64,000 nucleotides of DNA from Clostridium sp. KNHs205 (GTDB lineage Bacteria > Bacillota > Clostridia > Lachnospirales > Lachnospiraceae), in the NCBI RefSeq assembly GCF_000702945.1, contig NZ_JNLE01000003.1, positions 1,969,501 through 2,033,500 of the forward strand. The letters run 5' to 3'. The translations under genes were made by a program, and so were the position numbers. This document shows, piece after piece, positions 52,864 to 61,482 of this stretch; the first letter of the stretch is position 1, and each line of letters starts with the position of its first letter. Under the pieces are notes generated by a model that saw only the letters and a program-made list of their open reading frames with translations, was not told where the DNA came from and searched no databases.

Positions 52864-53808
52864 ATGAAGAATTTATTATTAAAACGCAGTATTGCATTAT
52901 TTGTATGCTTAACATTAATAATTTCATTATGTAATGGTAACATAGTAAAAGCAAACACAGTAAATGATAATTCATTAATAGGTAGTGCTACCATTTTTAA
53001 TGAGGACATTGTTAATGATCCTGAGGTTGCATTAATAGACAGTATAGCAAAAGAATACTATAATTATTTTAAAGATAATAATATTGAAGAAGAAATTTAC
53101 ACAATAGCAACAGATATTTCATCTGGAAAAGAAATATCTGGTTTGCCGAATGTAACTACGAACAGTATTAGTCCTTTTTCGTCAGTTTTTTCTGATGGTG
53201 TTTTAGATTACTCTTATTATGTAAAAGAAGTTACAGGACAAACTTTCACACTTAGTCAAATTGGAATACAATTAGCAGCGTTAGGTACTAAGTTAAATTT
53301 AGGAGCAGCACTTCCTTTTCTGGAATTTTTGGCTTTATTAGCTGGTGGTATTATTCTAACACTTACTATTGCTATTTTATATTCTGCAATAGCAGTTGGT
53401 GTAAATGATTTAATCTTAACATGGTATCAATACTCTAGTGTTAATTTGACTGCTGCAAAACAGAATACTATGGCTATTGTAGCTCAACAAAAAAATGGAG
53501 CAAAATATTGGAGAGCATATCTTGCTAACTATGGGGGTCTTGGCGGAATAGCTATTTCTGATCCCATTACCTATTCTCAAGCAAGTGAACTCGTTAAATT
53601 AGATATGTCTACAGTTAATGTATTTGCATTTAATTATAGTGATGCAGCTTATTTAGCTACATATGCATACGGTTTTGGATTTACAAATCCAGAAGCACAT
53701 AGGGATAATGGAAAAATACTCAATATGCAACACGTTCACGCTTATATAACACAAGGGAAAATACATGGTAAATGTCATATTTTCTTTGCAGTACCAGTAG
53801 TTGCTTAA
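52864..53808 (+). CDS. Secreted protein with membrane hairpin and His-rich C-terminus, putative toxin
   Basis: The ATG at 52864 follows AGGAGGTATTTG. The 314-residue protein has a signal peptide (1-31), an acidic region (35-100), a long hydrophobic segment (about 145-180, GAALPFLEFLALLAGGIILTLTIAILYSAIAVG) and a C-terminal domain of about 130 residues ending FTNPEAHRDNGKILNMQHVHAYI and KIHGKCHIFF. The closely spaced His pair and end recall the C-terminal domain of small secreted putative-toxin families (SAR2788-like), a weak resemblance from memory. The next gene is close and equally AT-rich. Base composition is much lower in GC than that of the neighbours, a sign of transfer. A toxin role is inference. 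Confidence 0.45.
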   Translation: MKNLLLKRSIALFVCLTLIISLCNGNIVKANTVNDNSLIGSATIFNEDIVNDPEVALIDSIAKEYYNYFKDNNIEEEIYTIATDISSGKEISGLPNVTTNSISPFSSVFSDGVLDYSYYVKEVTGQTFTLSQIGIQLAALGTKLNLGAALPFLEFLALLAGGIILTLTIAILYSAIAVGVNDLILTWYQYSSVNLTAAKQNTMAIVAQQKNGAKYWRAYLANYGGLGGIAISDPITYSQASELVKLDMSTVNVFAFNYSDAAYLATYAYGFGFTNPEAHRDNGKILNMQHVHAYITQGKIHGKCHIFFAVPVVA

Positions 53809-53832
53809 ATTTAACACTGAAAGGATAAAGTT

Positions 53833-54510
53833 ATGTTAGAATTAGATATAGAATATACCGATTTTTTATGCAAAACAGCTCTTACCATTAATAATTATTT
53901 ATCTAATTCTTATAGAGACTACTTAATCACTAACATAACAGTTGATAATTATCCTCGTGTGGTTGATTATGAACATAATGAGTTTTTATTTAATTTAATA
54001 AAATCAGCAGAAGAATGGGTAGATATAGAAGCTGCTATAAAAAATGATATGTTAGTATTAAATTATAAACGCTTGCCAGACTTGATTAGATATATGCATG
54101 GTATAGATTATTTAAATAAAACTATTCATAAGAAAATGGAAGAAAGTATTGCTATACCACAGCTAAGTGATTTTTTATTAAATGATTCAGATTTCAGGTC
54201 ACTTTCGATTAATAGCAAGCAACAAACATGTAATATAACTTTATCCAATGTACTTGTTTATAATGATAGTCGATTAAATTATTCAACAGATGTAGATACA
54301 AAGACAATACTTATAAAGTTTTTGGATGTTAGCAATTTAGACGTTGATGGTTCAATTTATACGGAAACATTGGGTTTAAATCGAATTTATAAATGGTATA
54401 CTTCTATTGTTGATAATAAAGTATATAATTTTAAACTATTAGCTATAACCAATTATAAAAAATTCCTCTTTAGTGTACAATGTAGTAATGTAAAAGTAAC
54501 TATTATGTAA
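53833..54510 (+). CDS. AT-rich partner protein, candidate immunity protein
   Basis: A 225-residue protein with AAAGGATAAAG before its ATG, 24 bases after the secreted-protein gene. It is acidic, cytoplasmic in appearance (no signal peptide or membrane helix) and rich in Asn, Ile, Leu and Tyr: LSNSYRDYLITNITVDNYP, DIEAAIKNDMLVLNYKRLPDLIRYMHGID, NITLSNVLVYNDS. The C-terminal half looks all-beta. It is not recognised. Genes of this size directly downstream of a secreted toxin often encode immunity proteins, and the shared AT-rich codon use ties the two together. A simple uncharacterised pair is the alternative. Confidence 0.45.
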   Translation: MLELDIEYTDFLCKTALTINNYLSNSYRDYLITNITVDNYPRVVDYEHNEFLFNLIKSAEEWVDIEAAIKNDMLVLNYKRLPDLIRYMHGIDYLNKTIHKKMEESIAIPQLSDFLLNDSDFRSLSINSKQQTCNITLSNVLVYNDSRLNYSTDVDTKTILIKFLDVSNLDVDGSIYTETLGLNRIYKWYTSIVDNKVYNFKLLAITNYKKFLFSVQCSNVKVTIM

Positions 54511-54526
54511 GTTTATTCCAAAATTT

Positions 54527-54562
54527 CCACTTATAGTTAGCTGACTATTTAACTATAAGTGG
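54527..54562. terminator. Intrinsic hairpin terminator
   Basis: CCACTTATAGTTA pairs exactly with TAACTATAAGTGG around a 10-base loop. It closes the AT-rich two-gene unit. Confidence 0.7.
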
Positions 54563-55095
54563 AGTAACAATTCAGATATTGCTGTAGTGTTTGGATTATA
54601 TTGGTTTTACGATTCTTGTCAAGTGATTAATGAGAGTTGCTAAATCGTCATTCTATAGACTGAATTCATTATAATTTTCAATGAACAGATAGGTATTTTG
54701 ACTTTATTATGATATAGTTAGTGTGCCTACTCAAAAATATTGCATATTGCTTATGTCTTCCAATATCTTATGGACTTATGGAATCCTTCTTAAAATCTTC
54801 TGTATACAGTGTTGTAGAATCATCTATTCTTCCATAGACTTTATTATACCTTTTCTTTAAGATGTTATCATGGTCAACCTCCAGAGTAACTATAAGGAAA
54901 CGATTTGATTTTATAAAATTTAGTGTTATAATACATATATTACAGCTAGATAAATAGAAAGAACTGCTTTAATAAATTGCAAGAACTGCTACAATAAATA
55001 GCCAAAATCCAGCGAAGTAATCACCAAGTAACATTATCACTAATGGATAAATTAAAATGTACTACAAAGTAGAAATATATAAAGGAGGAAATCTG
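54563..55095. other. AT-rich spacer without recognised features
   Basis: About 530 bases with a few SigA-like words near 54710 and 54930 and a ribosome-binding site (AAAGGAGG) at the very end. No frame, repeat or structured RNA was recognised. Confidence 0.4.
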
Positions 55096-55878
55096 ATGAA
55101 AGCAACAAATAAAATGCCGGTATTATTTGTAGGTCACGGTTCACCTATGAATGCCATTGAAGATAACAAATTTACACGAGGCTGGGAGGTAATTGCAGAA
55201 AAAATTCCCACTCCCAAAGCTATTTTATCTGTATCAGCTCATTGGTATGTGCCGGGTACTGCAGTACTGACAGAACATAATCCCAGGCAGATCTATGATA
55301 TGTATGGATTTCCCCAGGAATTATATGATTTGAAATATGAGGCCTCTGGTTCGCCGGAATTTGCAGCTAAAGTCTTGGAATTGCTGGAGGGAGAGGCTGT
55401 GGCAGACAACAGTTGGGGACTGGATCATGGAACCTGGGCGGTGTTGTGTAAGATGTATCCCGCAGCTGACATTCCTATTTTCCAGTTAAGCATTAACAGT
55501 AAAAAGGAAGCGGCCTACCATTTTCAACTGGGCAGAAAACTCAGTGCCTTAAGAGAACAGGGCGTATTGATTATGGGAAGCGGAAATGTTGTTCACCATC
55601 TTGGCCGGATCAACTGGGAGATGGAGGAGCAGGGATTTCCTTATGCAGAAGAATTCGACGGCTATATAAAGGGTTGTATTCTTAGTAAGGACTATGATGG
55701 AGTAATTGATTATAGAAGATCCAAGGCGGCAGCGATGGCTTTTCCCACACCGGAGCATTTCTATCCCCTGTTATATACTTTGGGAGCTTCCTCTGATGAA
55801 GATACAGCAGAAGTATTTAATGATTCCTGCGTGTTGGGTTCCTTATCCATGACCAGCTATCTGCTTCAGGAAAATTAA
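55096..55878 (+). CDS. ygiD: LigB-type extradiol dioxygenase family protein (YgiD-like)
   Basis: The ATG at 55096 follows AAAGGAGG by eight bases. The 260-residue protein begins PVLFVGHGSPMNAI, with SVSAHWYVPGT, GLDHGTWAVL and MGSGNVVHHLG further in: these supply the His/Glu ligands of the single-metal active site of 4,5-DOPA extradiol dioxygenase (YgiD/LigB family). It opens catechol rings or acts on a related substrate in the cytoplasm. An oxygen-using enzyme in an anaerobe suggests protection or a different reaction. It stands alone, with a 142-bp gap to the next gene. Confidence 0.92.
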   Translation: MKATNKMPVLFVGHGSPMNAIEDNKFTRGWEVIAEKIPTPKAILSVSAHWYVPGTAVLTEHNPRQIYDMYGFPQELYDLKYEASGSPEFAAKVLELLEGEAVADNSWGLDHGTWAVLCKMYPAADIPIFQLSINSKKEAAYHFQLGRKLSALREQGVLIMGSGNVVHHLGRINWEMEEQGFPYAEEFDGYIKGCILSKDYDGVIDYRRSKAAAMAFPTPEHFYPLLYTLGASSDEDTAEVFNDSCVLGSLSMTSYLLQEN

Positions 55879-56020
55879 CAAATATTATGAAAAAGGTCTC
55901 CAAAATACCTGTTTCATCCGATACAGTATATACAGCTGTTGGTTTAAAACAGCATGGAGTGTGTTTGAGCAGTCTATTTCAAACACAGTCTTATGTTCAG
56001 TATAGAAACAGGGTGGAGAT

Positions 56021-56380
56021 ATGATAGTAAATATTGAAATAAAGATTGCAGATGATAACGGAATTACCTTAAAGCATTACGTGAAACGTATGGAGGATAT
56101 TAAGGACGGAACCATACGCCTGGAGGATATTACCGGAACGGATACCTCCTTTAAGGAGTTATTAGACCGTTATCTGACCCAAAGCGGTAGAAAGGTACGT
56201 GAGAAACTCTTTCCTACTGCCAGATTGTATAATGAAAACTTACGAACTGCGGTCAATATAAAACTACTGGAAGGAAGGAATCGGGAATTGATTCATCAAA
56301 CACCTGCCCAGGCTGTACAGAAATATGAAGCCAGTTTTCATACGCTGGAGGAAGAGTCTTCTCAAAACAATGAAACTTAA
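56021..56380 (+). CDS. Small protein of unknown function
   Basis: A 119-residue acidic protein with GGGTGGAG seven bases before its ATG. It starts with a beta-strand (MIVNIEIKIADDNGITLKHYVKRM), and the rest is mostly helical with a hydrophilic C-terminus. There is no signal peptide, membrane helix or known motif. It lies alone between terminators. It is kept as a gene because its ribosome-binding site, codon pattern and downstream terminator are good. Function is unknown. Confidence 0.6.
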   Translation: MIVNIEIKIADDNGITLKHYVKRMEDIKDGTIRLEDITGTDTSFKELLDRYLTQSGRKVREKLFPTARLYNENLRTAVNIKLLEGRNRELIHQTPAQAVQKYEASFHTLEEESSQNNET

Positions 56381-56390
56381 TACAAAACCT

Positions 56391-56425
56391 AATTGCGATA
56401 CTGTAGTAATTACAGTATCGCAATT
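56391..56425. terminator. Perfect hairpin terminator
   Basis: Fifteen-base arms AATTGCGATACTGTA and TACAGTATCGCAATT with a 5-base loop. It ends the small unknown gene. Confidence 0.75.
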
Positions 56426-56679
56426 TCTATTAAAACATATAAGGAATTATCTGCTATAATAACAGTATAAAATCCACTAAGTACACTGAATTTACTGACT
56501 GTATTGAATTTACTGACTGCATGGGGGGAATTGAGTTTAGTGCATCCCCATGCACCAAACCAACAAACTATCTTTAAAGTAAAACCCAACCGATTGAACA
56601 GTTCACAGCCTTTGTGTATACGAAAAATTATTGTCCGGCACAAGCAGTTTTCAAACACGTTTATAAAATGGAGGTAAGA

Positions 56680-57096
56680 ATGTCTGAAAAAGATAAGTCC
56701 ATCGAAAAGATAAAGAAATACATTGATGATAATCTGTATGAAGAATTGGAACTTGAAAAGCTGGCGCAGGAAGCAGGTTATTCCAAATATCATCTGGAAA
56801 GGCTTTTTACGAAAACCTATAACAGCACTCTTTCGAAATATATTCGGGAAGAGCGCTTAAAGGATGCAGCAGCCAGACTTATATTTACGAATACTTCAAT
56901 CCTTGAGATAGCTTTGGAGGCCCGTTATGAGTCACAGCAGGCTTTTACGCTGGCTTTTAAACGTCTATACCAGGTACCCCCGGGTATATACAGAAGTAAA
57001 GTGAAACAGGAAGCTTGCAGGCTTAAGGCAGTAACAGGACAGAACAGTAAGTGGTTAAGGAAAAATAATGATTGGAAAGGGAGGGCTGCGGCATGA
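56680..57096 (+). CDS. AraC-type HTH protein, regulator-only domain
   Basis: The ATG at 56680 follows GGAGG by six bases. The 138-residue protein is essentially an AraC DNA-binding domain: [38 protein letters not shown], then [46 protein letters not shown]. There is no ligand-binding domain, so it may be constitutive or controlled by a partner. Its stop overlaps the ATG of the clpP paralogue, so the two are coupled. It resembles short SoxS-like AraC regulators. Confidence 0.87.
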   Translation: MSEKDKSIEKIKKYIDDNLYEELELEKLAQEAGYSKYHLERLFTKTYNSTLSKYIREERLKDAAARLIFTNTSILEIALEARYESQQAFTLAFKRLYQVPPGIYRSKVKQEACRLKAVTGQNSKWLRKNNDWKGRAAA

Positions 57097-57674
57097 GTTT
57101 AGTACCTTATGTAGTTGAACAGACATCCAGAGGCGAGAGAAGCTATGATATTTATTCCAGGCTGTTAAAGGACAGAATTATATTTTTAAATGAAGAGGTG
57201 ACGGATGTATCAGCAAGTGTGATTGTAGCACAGCTGCTATTTTTGGAAGCAGAGGATTCCAGTAAAGATATACATCTTTATATTAATTCTCCCGGTGGTT
57301 CTGTAACAGCAGGCTTTGCAATTTATGATACCATGAATTTTATTAAATGTGATGTGTCTACCATATGTATTGGTATGGCAGCCAGTATGGGTGCGTTCCT
57401 GCTTTCCGGTGGAACCAAAGGAAAACGCTATGCCCTTCCCAACGCTGATATTATGATACACCAGCCTTCCGGCGGCGGCAGTGGTACTGCCAGTGACATA
57501 AGGATCATCAGCGAACATATTCAGAAGAACAAAAAGAGACTAAATGAAATACTTGCAAAAAATACAGGACAGAGTGCTGAAGTTATAGAAAGAGATACGG
57601 AAAGAGATAATTTTATGACTGCTGAAGAAGGTAAAGCCTATGGTCTCATTGATGAAATATTGTTAAGAAGATAG
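57093..57674 (+). CDS. clpP: ClpP-family serine protease, accessory paralogue
   Basis: The 193-residue protein begins [31 protein letters not shown] and has the full catalytic triad: Ser98 (GMAASMG), His123 (MIHQPSGG) and Asp172. It matches ClpP along its whole length. ClpP forms a 14-subunit barrel that degrades proteins unfolded by ClpX, ClpC or related ATPases. No clpX, tig or clpC gene is near, and this copy is instead coupled to an AraC-type regulator by an ATGA overlap. It is therefore likely to be a second ClpP with a specialised, regulated role. A long hairpin closes the operon at 57690-57774. Confidence 0.92.
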   Translation: MSLVPYVVEQTSRGERSYDIYSRLLKDRIIFLNEEVTDVSASVIVAQLLFLEAEDSSKDIHLYINSPGGSVTAGFAIYDTMNFIKCDVSTICIGMAASMGAFLLSGGTKGKRYALPNADIMIHQPSGGGSGTASDIRIISEHIQKNKKRLNEILAKNTGQSAEVIERDTERDNFMTAEEGKAYGLIDEILLRR

Positions 57675-57689
57675 AAAGCAGATTTTTGG

Positions 57690-57774
57690 TGCATCGTCCT
57701 TGAATTAACCAGACCCAGTACTGTATTAAAAGTTTATCCTGCCCACTTTGCCTGGTTATTTACAGGACGATGCA
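57690..57774 (+). terminator. Long hairpin terminator after clpP
   Basis: TGCATCGTCCT (57690-57700) mirrors AGGACGATGCA (57764-57774), and inner AACCAG pairs with CTGGTT. No long T-run follows. Confidence 0.6.
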
Positions 57775-57822
57775 TTAGTTATCCATAAGCTGCCTTCAGG
57801 AATCATATACCCGGTCAGTTTA

Positions 57823-58878
57823 TCAATCATGACTGTGGGTATGATGAAGGTCAGGCGTATGAGGATGTTCATGGGTAAGGGGAGCATGGCTGTGTGAATG
57901 GCTGTGTTCCCCTTTTATCTGTTCTGAATGGGAATGAGTATGATGTCCGTCATCATGGCTGTGCCGGTGTTCGTGTACAAGGGGAGAGTGGGTGTGAACA
58001 TGTTTGTGCTTTTCACTGCTGGCTAAGTAGACTCCGGCTCCAAAGAACAGCAAAGCAATGAAAAAGACCATAGTAAGGGTCTCTTTGTTAACAATTACAG
58101 ACAACAGAACTCCAAGAAAAGGTGCAAAAGCATAATAAGCACCGGTTCTTGCCGCTCCTAAATCTCTCTGGGCACGTACATAGAAGAAAATACTCAGGCC
58201 ATAGGAAATAAATCCAAGAAAACAGGCGGCTGCAATGGAAGGAATATGTAAGGCGATATTGCCTGTGATAAAACAGATTAATAGAGCACCGAAGCCGGAA
58301 CCAAAGCCTTTTAGGATAACAATTTCCATAGGGTTCTTCAATGAGAGCATTCGGGTGCAGTTATTCTCAAAACCCCAGCAAATACTTGCCATCAGTACAA
58401 ACAGGGAGCCGGAGGAGAAAGTAAAACCGGTCATATCTACAAGACTGAGTATCAGACAACCGAAACAGATCAGGAAAATTGACCACCAGAGTCTCTTTCC
58501 TATAACCTCCTGAAATACCACTAAAGCAATCAGTGCTGTTGCTACGACTTCAAAATTACCGAGGAGAGAAGCACTGGCTGCCGTTGTCCTTGTGAGACCA
58601 AGCATCAGAAATACCGGAGCTGCCACATCTAAAAGAATCATTCCAAGGATGTAGGGAAGCTCCTTTTTTGTAAGGCGTGCTTCTTTTTCAGAAGTTCTGC
58701 CTTTACTGCGAAGGATATATAGGACAGACATACCCAAGCCGGCACCCAGATACAACATAGCTGCCATTTGAGTGGGAGGCAGTTTCTCTAAGAGGATTTT
58801 AGAGAAAGGTGAACTTAAGGAAAATAAAAGAGCGGCAAGTATAGCATAAAATATAGAAGAATGATTTATTAATCGCAT
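57823..58878 (-). CDS. EamA (DMT) transporter with histidine-rich tail
   Basis: A 351-residue protein with ten hydrophobic helices in two EamA repeats (about 8-140 and 150-285), including the SSPFSKILLEKLPP and SLLGNFEVVATALIALVVFQEVIGK segments typical of the drug/metabolite exporter superfamily. After the last helix, residues 288-351 are extremely rich in His (KHVHTHS, HSHDDGHHTHSHS, HSHSHAPLTHEHPH, HHTHSHD), a metal-binding tail. GGAGAT precedes the ATG. A G/C-run palindrome upstream (58916-58932) resembles operators of metal-sensing CsoR/RcnR repressors. Together these suggest a nickel, cobalt, copper or zinc exporter; the metal is not known. Confidence 0.87.
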   Translation of the reverse strand: MRLINHSSIFYAILAALLFSLSSPFSKILLEKLPPTQMAAMLYLGAGLGMSVLYILRSKGRTSEKEARLTKKELPYILGMILLDVAAPVFLMLGLTRTTAASASLLGNFEVVATALIALVVFQEVIGKRLWWSIFLICFGCLILSLVDMTGFTFSSGSLFVLMASICWGFENNCTRMLSLKNPMEIVILKGFGSGFGALLICFITGNIALHIPSIAAACFLGFISYGLSIFFYVRAQRDLGAARTGAYYAFAPFLGVLLSVIVNKETLTMVFFIALLFFGAGVYLASSEKHKHVHTHSPLVHEHRHSHDDGHHTHSHSEQIKGEHSHSHSHAPLTHEHPHTPDLHHTHSHD

Positions 58879-58914
58879 CGTATATCTCCAATCCTACAAG
58901 GAATAATAAAACTA

Positions 58915-58934
58915 CATCCCCCCTGGGGGGATAT
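58915..58934 (-). promoter_or_regulatory. CsoR/RcnR-like metal-repressor operator
   Basis: The palindrome ATCCCCCC-T-GGGGGGAT (58916-58932), extended by A/T, sits in the short promoter-to-gene interval of the His-tailed EamA gene, close to a TATTAT-like -10 on the minus strand. Runs of G/C flanked by AT are the pattern bound by RcnR, InrS and CsoR repressors. No such repressor gene was found in the window. Confidence 0.68.
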
Positions 58935-59280
58935 AATAAACATAACACAATGCTCAAAAAGATACAATCATTTTCATATAATAGCAGCGTAGCCTGAGCA
59001 TAGGCCTGAACTGTAATCAGAAGAAACAATTGTATTTTTTTACGAGTATGCTATAATTCACTATATGTAAAGCGATGGGGATATTACTATAACGGTGATA
59101 TTACTATATTTATAGTGAAATAATTCAAAATAAAAATAATAAAGAGATTACGAAAGAAGTAGCTGTTTATATCTGGTATTTTCAGGATATTATGCGCTGG
59201 AAAACACTGCGTTATAATTCTGATATTCAAGGTTAGAAGCGAAGAAATAAGCTGTTAACATAAAAATAGACAGAACGAGA

Positions 59281-59350
59281 GCCCCCGCGAAAACTGGTGT
59301 AAGTAATCAGATTACTTGAAATCCGGAGGCCCTAAAGGTTTAGGTGATTT
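59281..59350. other. Structured element of unknown class before LysR gene
   Basis: GCCCCCG at 59282 can pair with CGGAGGC near 59326, enclosing a perfect hairpin AAGTAATC-A-GATTACTT and an ACTGG/CCGG pairing. The rest of the 58935-59463 spacer is AT-rich, with a SigA-like promoter near 59030. It has the look of a small folded RNA but matches no class I know. Confidence 0.35.
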
Positions 59351-59463
59351 GAATTTTTACAATTACAGTATAAGTCATTTTCCTTCATAAATCCAATTTA
59401 TAGATTAAATGTGGGTGATAAATAAAAGTTATGGACTGTAAATAATTAGAAAGGGGTGGCGGG

Positions 59464-60348
59464 TTGGAACTGCATTACTTAAGAATATTTCATACGATAG
59501 CGAAATGTATGAGTTTTAAGAAGGCATCAGAGGTACTTCATTTAAGCCAGCCTGCATTATCCATACAGATTAAGAAGCTTGAGAGTGGAACCGGAATGAA
59601 GCTTTTTAATAAAATAGGGAACCGGATTGTGCTAAGCGAAGATGGAAAGATGCTATATGGCTATACTCAGAAAATATTTGCTATTGTAGAAGAGCTGGAA
59701 AATCATGTACAGAATCTTGGAAATGAAATTGGCGGAAGTATAAACCTGGGTGCCAGTAATACTCCTGGCGTATATATCCTTCCTAAGGTTATTGGGGAAA
59801 TGAAGAAACGATATCCCGGTGTTACCGTTAATCTGCATGTTGCTGATACATCTGAAATCACAAATCTTATTGAGAACGGTACCTTGGATGTAGCCGTTAA
59901 TGGAGGTAATTGCAACTACAACAGCAGCATAGTTGTTGAGAAACTGCTGGATGACAGACTGGTAGTAGTGGCCTCACCGGATAATCCGCTGAAAGATAAG
60001 GATACCATCAGTATCAAGGAATTGGCGAAAACAGCTTTTGTTGTTCACAGTACAACCTCCCAACTGTACACATATTATAAGAAGTTTATAGAAATTTACG
60101 GGATTTCAGAAAATATCGGTATGCATTTTGGCAGTATCGATGCCATTAAATATGCCATATATGCAGATCTTGGAGTATCCATACTGCCCTATTATGCAGT
60201 AAAATCAGAAATAGAGAAAGGAATGCTCACGCAGCTGAATATCAGCTGCAGCAAACTGGAATACCCTTATAGTCTTATCCATAATAAACATAAACATCTT
60301 TCCACGGCTTCTGCTAAGTTTATAGAAGTGTTAAAAGAGGTATTATAA
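59464..60348 (+). CDS. LysR-family transcriptional regulator
   Basis: A 294-residue LysR protein starting at TTG after AAGGGGTGG. Residues 1-60 are the winged helix (HYLRIFHTIAKCMSFKKASEVLHLSQPALSIQIKKLESGTG), followed by a linker helix and a periplasmic-binding-protein-like effector domain (about 90-294: INLGASNTPGVYILPKVIGEMKKRYPGV, LDVAVNGG). The layout is that of CysL/CbbR-type regulators. No divergently transcribed target lies next to it: the upstream EamA gene is transcribed away, so that spacer (58879-59463) is a possible shared control region. The effector is unknown. Confidence 0.92.
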   Translation: MELHYLRIFHTIAKCMSFKKASEVLHLSQPALSIQIKKLESGTGMKLFNKIGNRIVLSEDGKMLYGYTQKIFAIVEELENHVQNLGNEIGGSINLGASNTPGVYILPKVIGEMKKRYPGVTVNLHVADTSEITNLIENGTLDVAVNGGNCNYNSSIVVEKLLDDRLVVVASPDNPLKDKDTISIKELAKTAFVVHSTTSQLYTYYKKFIEIYGISENIGMHFGSIDAIKYAIYADLGVSILPYYAVKSEIEKGMLTQLNISCSKLEYPYSLIHNKHKHLSTASAKFIEVLKEVL

Positions 60349-60480
60349 GCAGAATAAACACTTATTTAGGTGAGACAATTATATAAGCGTTTAACTATCA
60401 AGTGGCTCACAAGTTCAGTAAGCAGGAAATGCAATAAGAAAAGAAAAAGAGGTAGAAGAGTGAAAGAAAATAATAAATCG

Positions 60481-60564
60481 AAAGGATGCCACGTGGAGAT
60501 TCTTTTACTCTTTTTTATTTGTGGCAGTATCGCGGGCAGGCCTGCGATATGCAATGGGTATAAA
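60481..60564 (+). promoter_or_regulatory. Twin-hairpin leader element, copy B (YfcE gene)
   Basis: AAAGGATGCCAC (60481-60492) with GTGGCAGTATCG (60521-60532) closes the first hairpin, then TATCGC/GCGATA (60529-60550) the second, then GGGTATAA just before the ATG at 60567. The words and their order match 24607-24700, but loops and stems differ by compensating changes, as in a conserved RNA. There is no ordinary ribosome-binding site. Confidence 0.6.
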
Positions 60565-60566
60565 TA

Positions 60567-61106
60567 ATGAAATTAATGATTGCATCGGATATACATGGCT
60601 CAGCCTATTATTGTAATAAAATGCTGGAAGCTTATAAAAGAGAAAAAGCGGATAAACTGTTGCTTTTAGGGGACCTCCTGTATCATGGGCCAAGAAATGA
60701 CCTGCCAAGGGAGTATGAACCCAAAAAGGTTATTGAAATGTTAAATGCTGTGAAAGAAGAGTTACTCTGTGTCAGGGGAAACTGTGATACAGAAGTTGAT
60801 CAGATGGTACTCCAATTTCCGGTATTGGCGGAGTACTGTATTTTATACCTGAATAATCGTATGGTATTTGCAACACACGGACACCATTTTAAGCCTGATA
60901 ACAAACCCATGTTAAAGAAAGGGGATATCCTGTTAAACGGTCACACCCATGTGCCGAAATGGGAAGAAAGAGAAGACTTTATCTATGTAAATCCGGGGTC
61001 CGTTTCGATACCGAAGGAGGACAGTCCTAACAGTTATATCCTCTGGGAAGAGGAAGTTCTGTTTAAGAATCTGGAAGGTGATATCTATAAGAAGATAACG
61101 CTATAA
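60567..61106 (+). CDS. yfcE: YfcE/MJ0936-type phosphodiesterase
   Basis: A 179-residue calcineurin-like enzyme with every motif of the compact YfcE group: ASDIHGS, LLGDLLYHG, VRGNCDTE, ATHGHHF, LNGHTHVPKW and NPGSVSIP. It hydrolyses phosphodiesters with two bound Mn or similar ions; the physiological substrate is unclear. Length matches fully. It is cytoplasmic. A twin-hairpin leader (60481-60564) comes directly before its ATG, without a separate ribosome-binding site, which suggests controlled translation. Confidence 0.93.
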   Translation: MKLMIASDIHGSAYYCNKMLEAYKREKADKLLLLGDLLYHGPRNDLPREYEPKKVIEMLNAVKEELLCVRGNCDTEVDQMVLQFPVLAEYCILYLNNRMVFATHGHHFKPDNKPMLKKGDILLNGHTHVPKWEEREDFIYVNPGSVSIPKEDSPNSYILWEEEVLFKNLEGDIYKKITL

Positions 61107-61482
61107 GAAAAGATGGATGAATATATATGCATTGTATTATTGTATTCATGCATTTTTTGGTGAGAGATTGTTTTTTTGATATTCGCTTTGACCTAGTGCA
61201 GATACTAGTTTTATCTGCAAATATGTGGAAATACTATTTACACAACCCTATAAATAATTACTTTATTTATTCATTGCAATCCGGGGGGATATGTGTTATT
61301 ATAAGTATCAAAATTTGTAATAAAATACTACAATGGAGTAATGCATCTTAGACAGATTGCTTCAAACAGCATGTAGCGTGCTGTTATTTTTACGTTTATT
61401 TGTTCTTACCCGCGGCATGTATTTGCTTAAAGGCCAGACTACAGATAGAAAGTTTGATATTTTAATTATGGTGGAGGAAAAT
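61107..61482. other. Spacer before aspartate kinase
   Basis: AT-rich, with a 74-codon open frame (61127-61351) lacking a ribosome-binding site and judged spurious. A short terminator-like hairpin is at 61365-61390. No lysine riboswitch or T-box was recognised by eye. Confidence 0.4.
61365..61390 (+). terminator. Short terminator-like hairpin in aspartate-kinase leader
   Basis: AACAGCA pairs with TGCTGTT around TGTAGCG, followed by ATTTTTA. It lies about 95 bases before the kinase ATG and could attenuate it. Confidence 0.5.

Noticed and set aside
60370..60567. A 65-codon open frame before the YfcE gene
   Set aside because: It crosses the twin-hairpin leader and has no start signal; the minus-strand frames there are shadows.
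61127..61351. A 74-codon open frame before aspartate kinase
   Set aside because: No ribosome-binding site and a low-complexity, aromatic-rich translation typical of AT-rich spacer.
61107..61482. Lysine riboswitch or T-box for aspartate kinase
   Set aside because: Expected conserved core words were not seen; only a short terminator-like hairpin remains.
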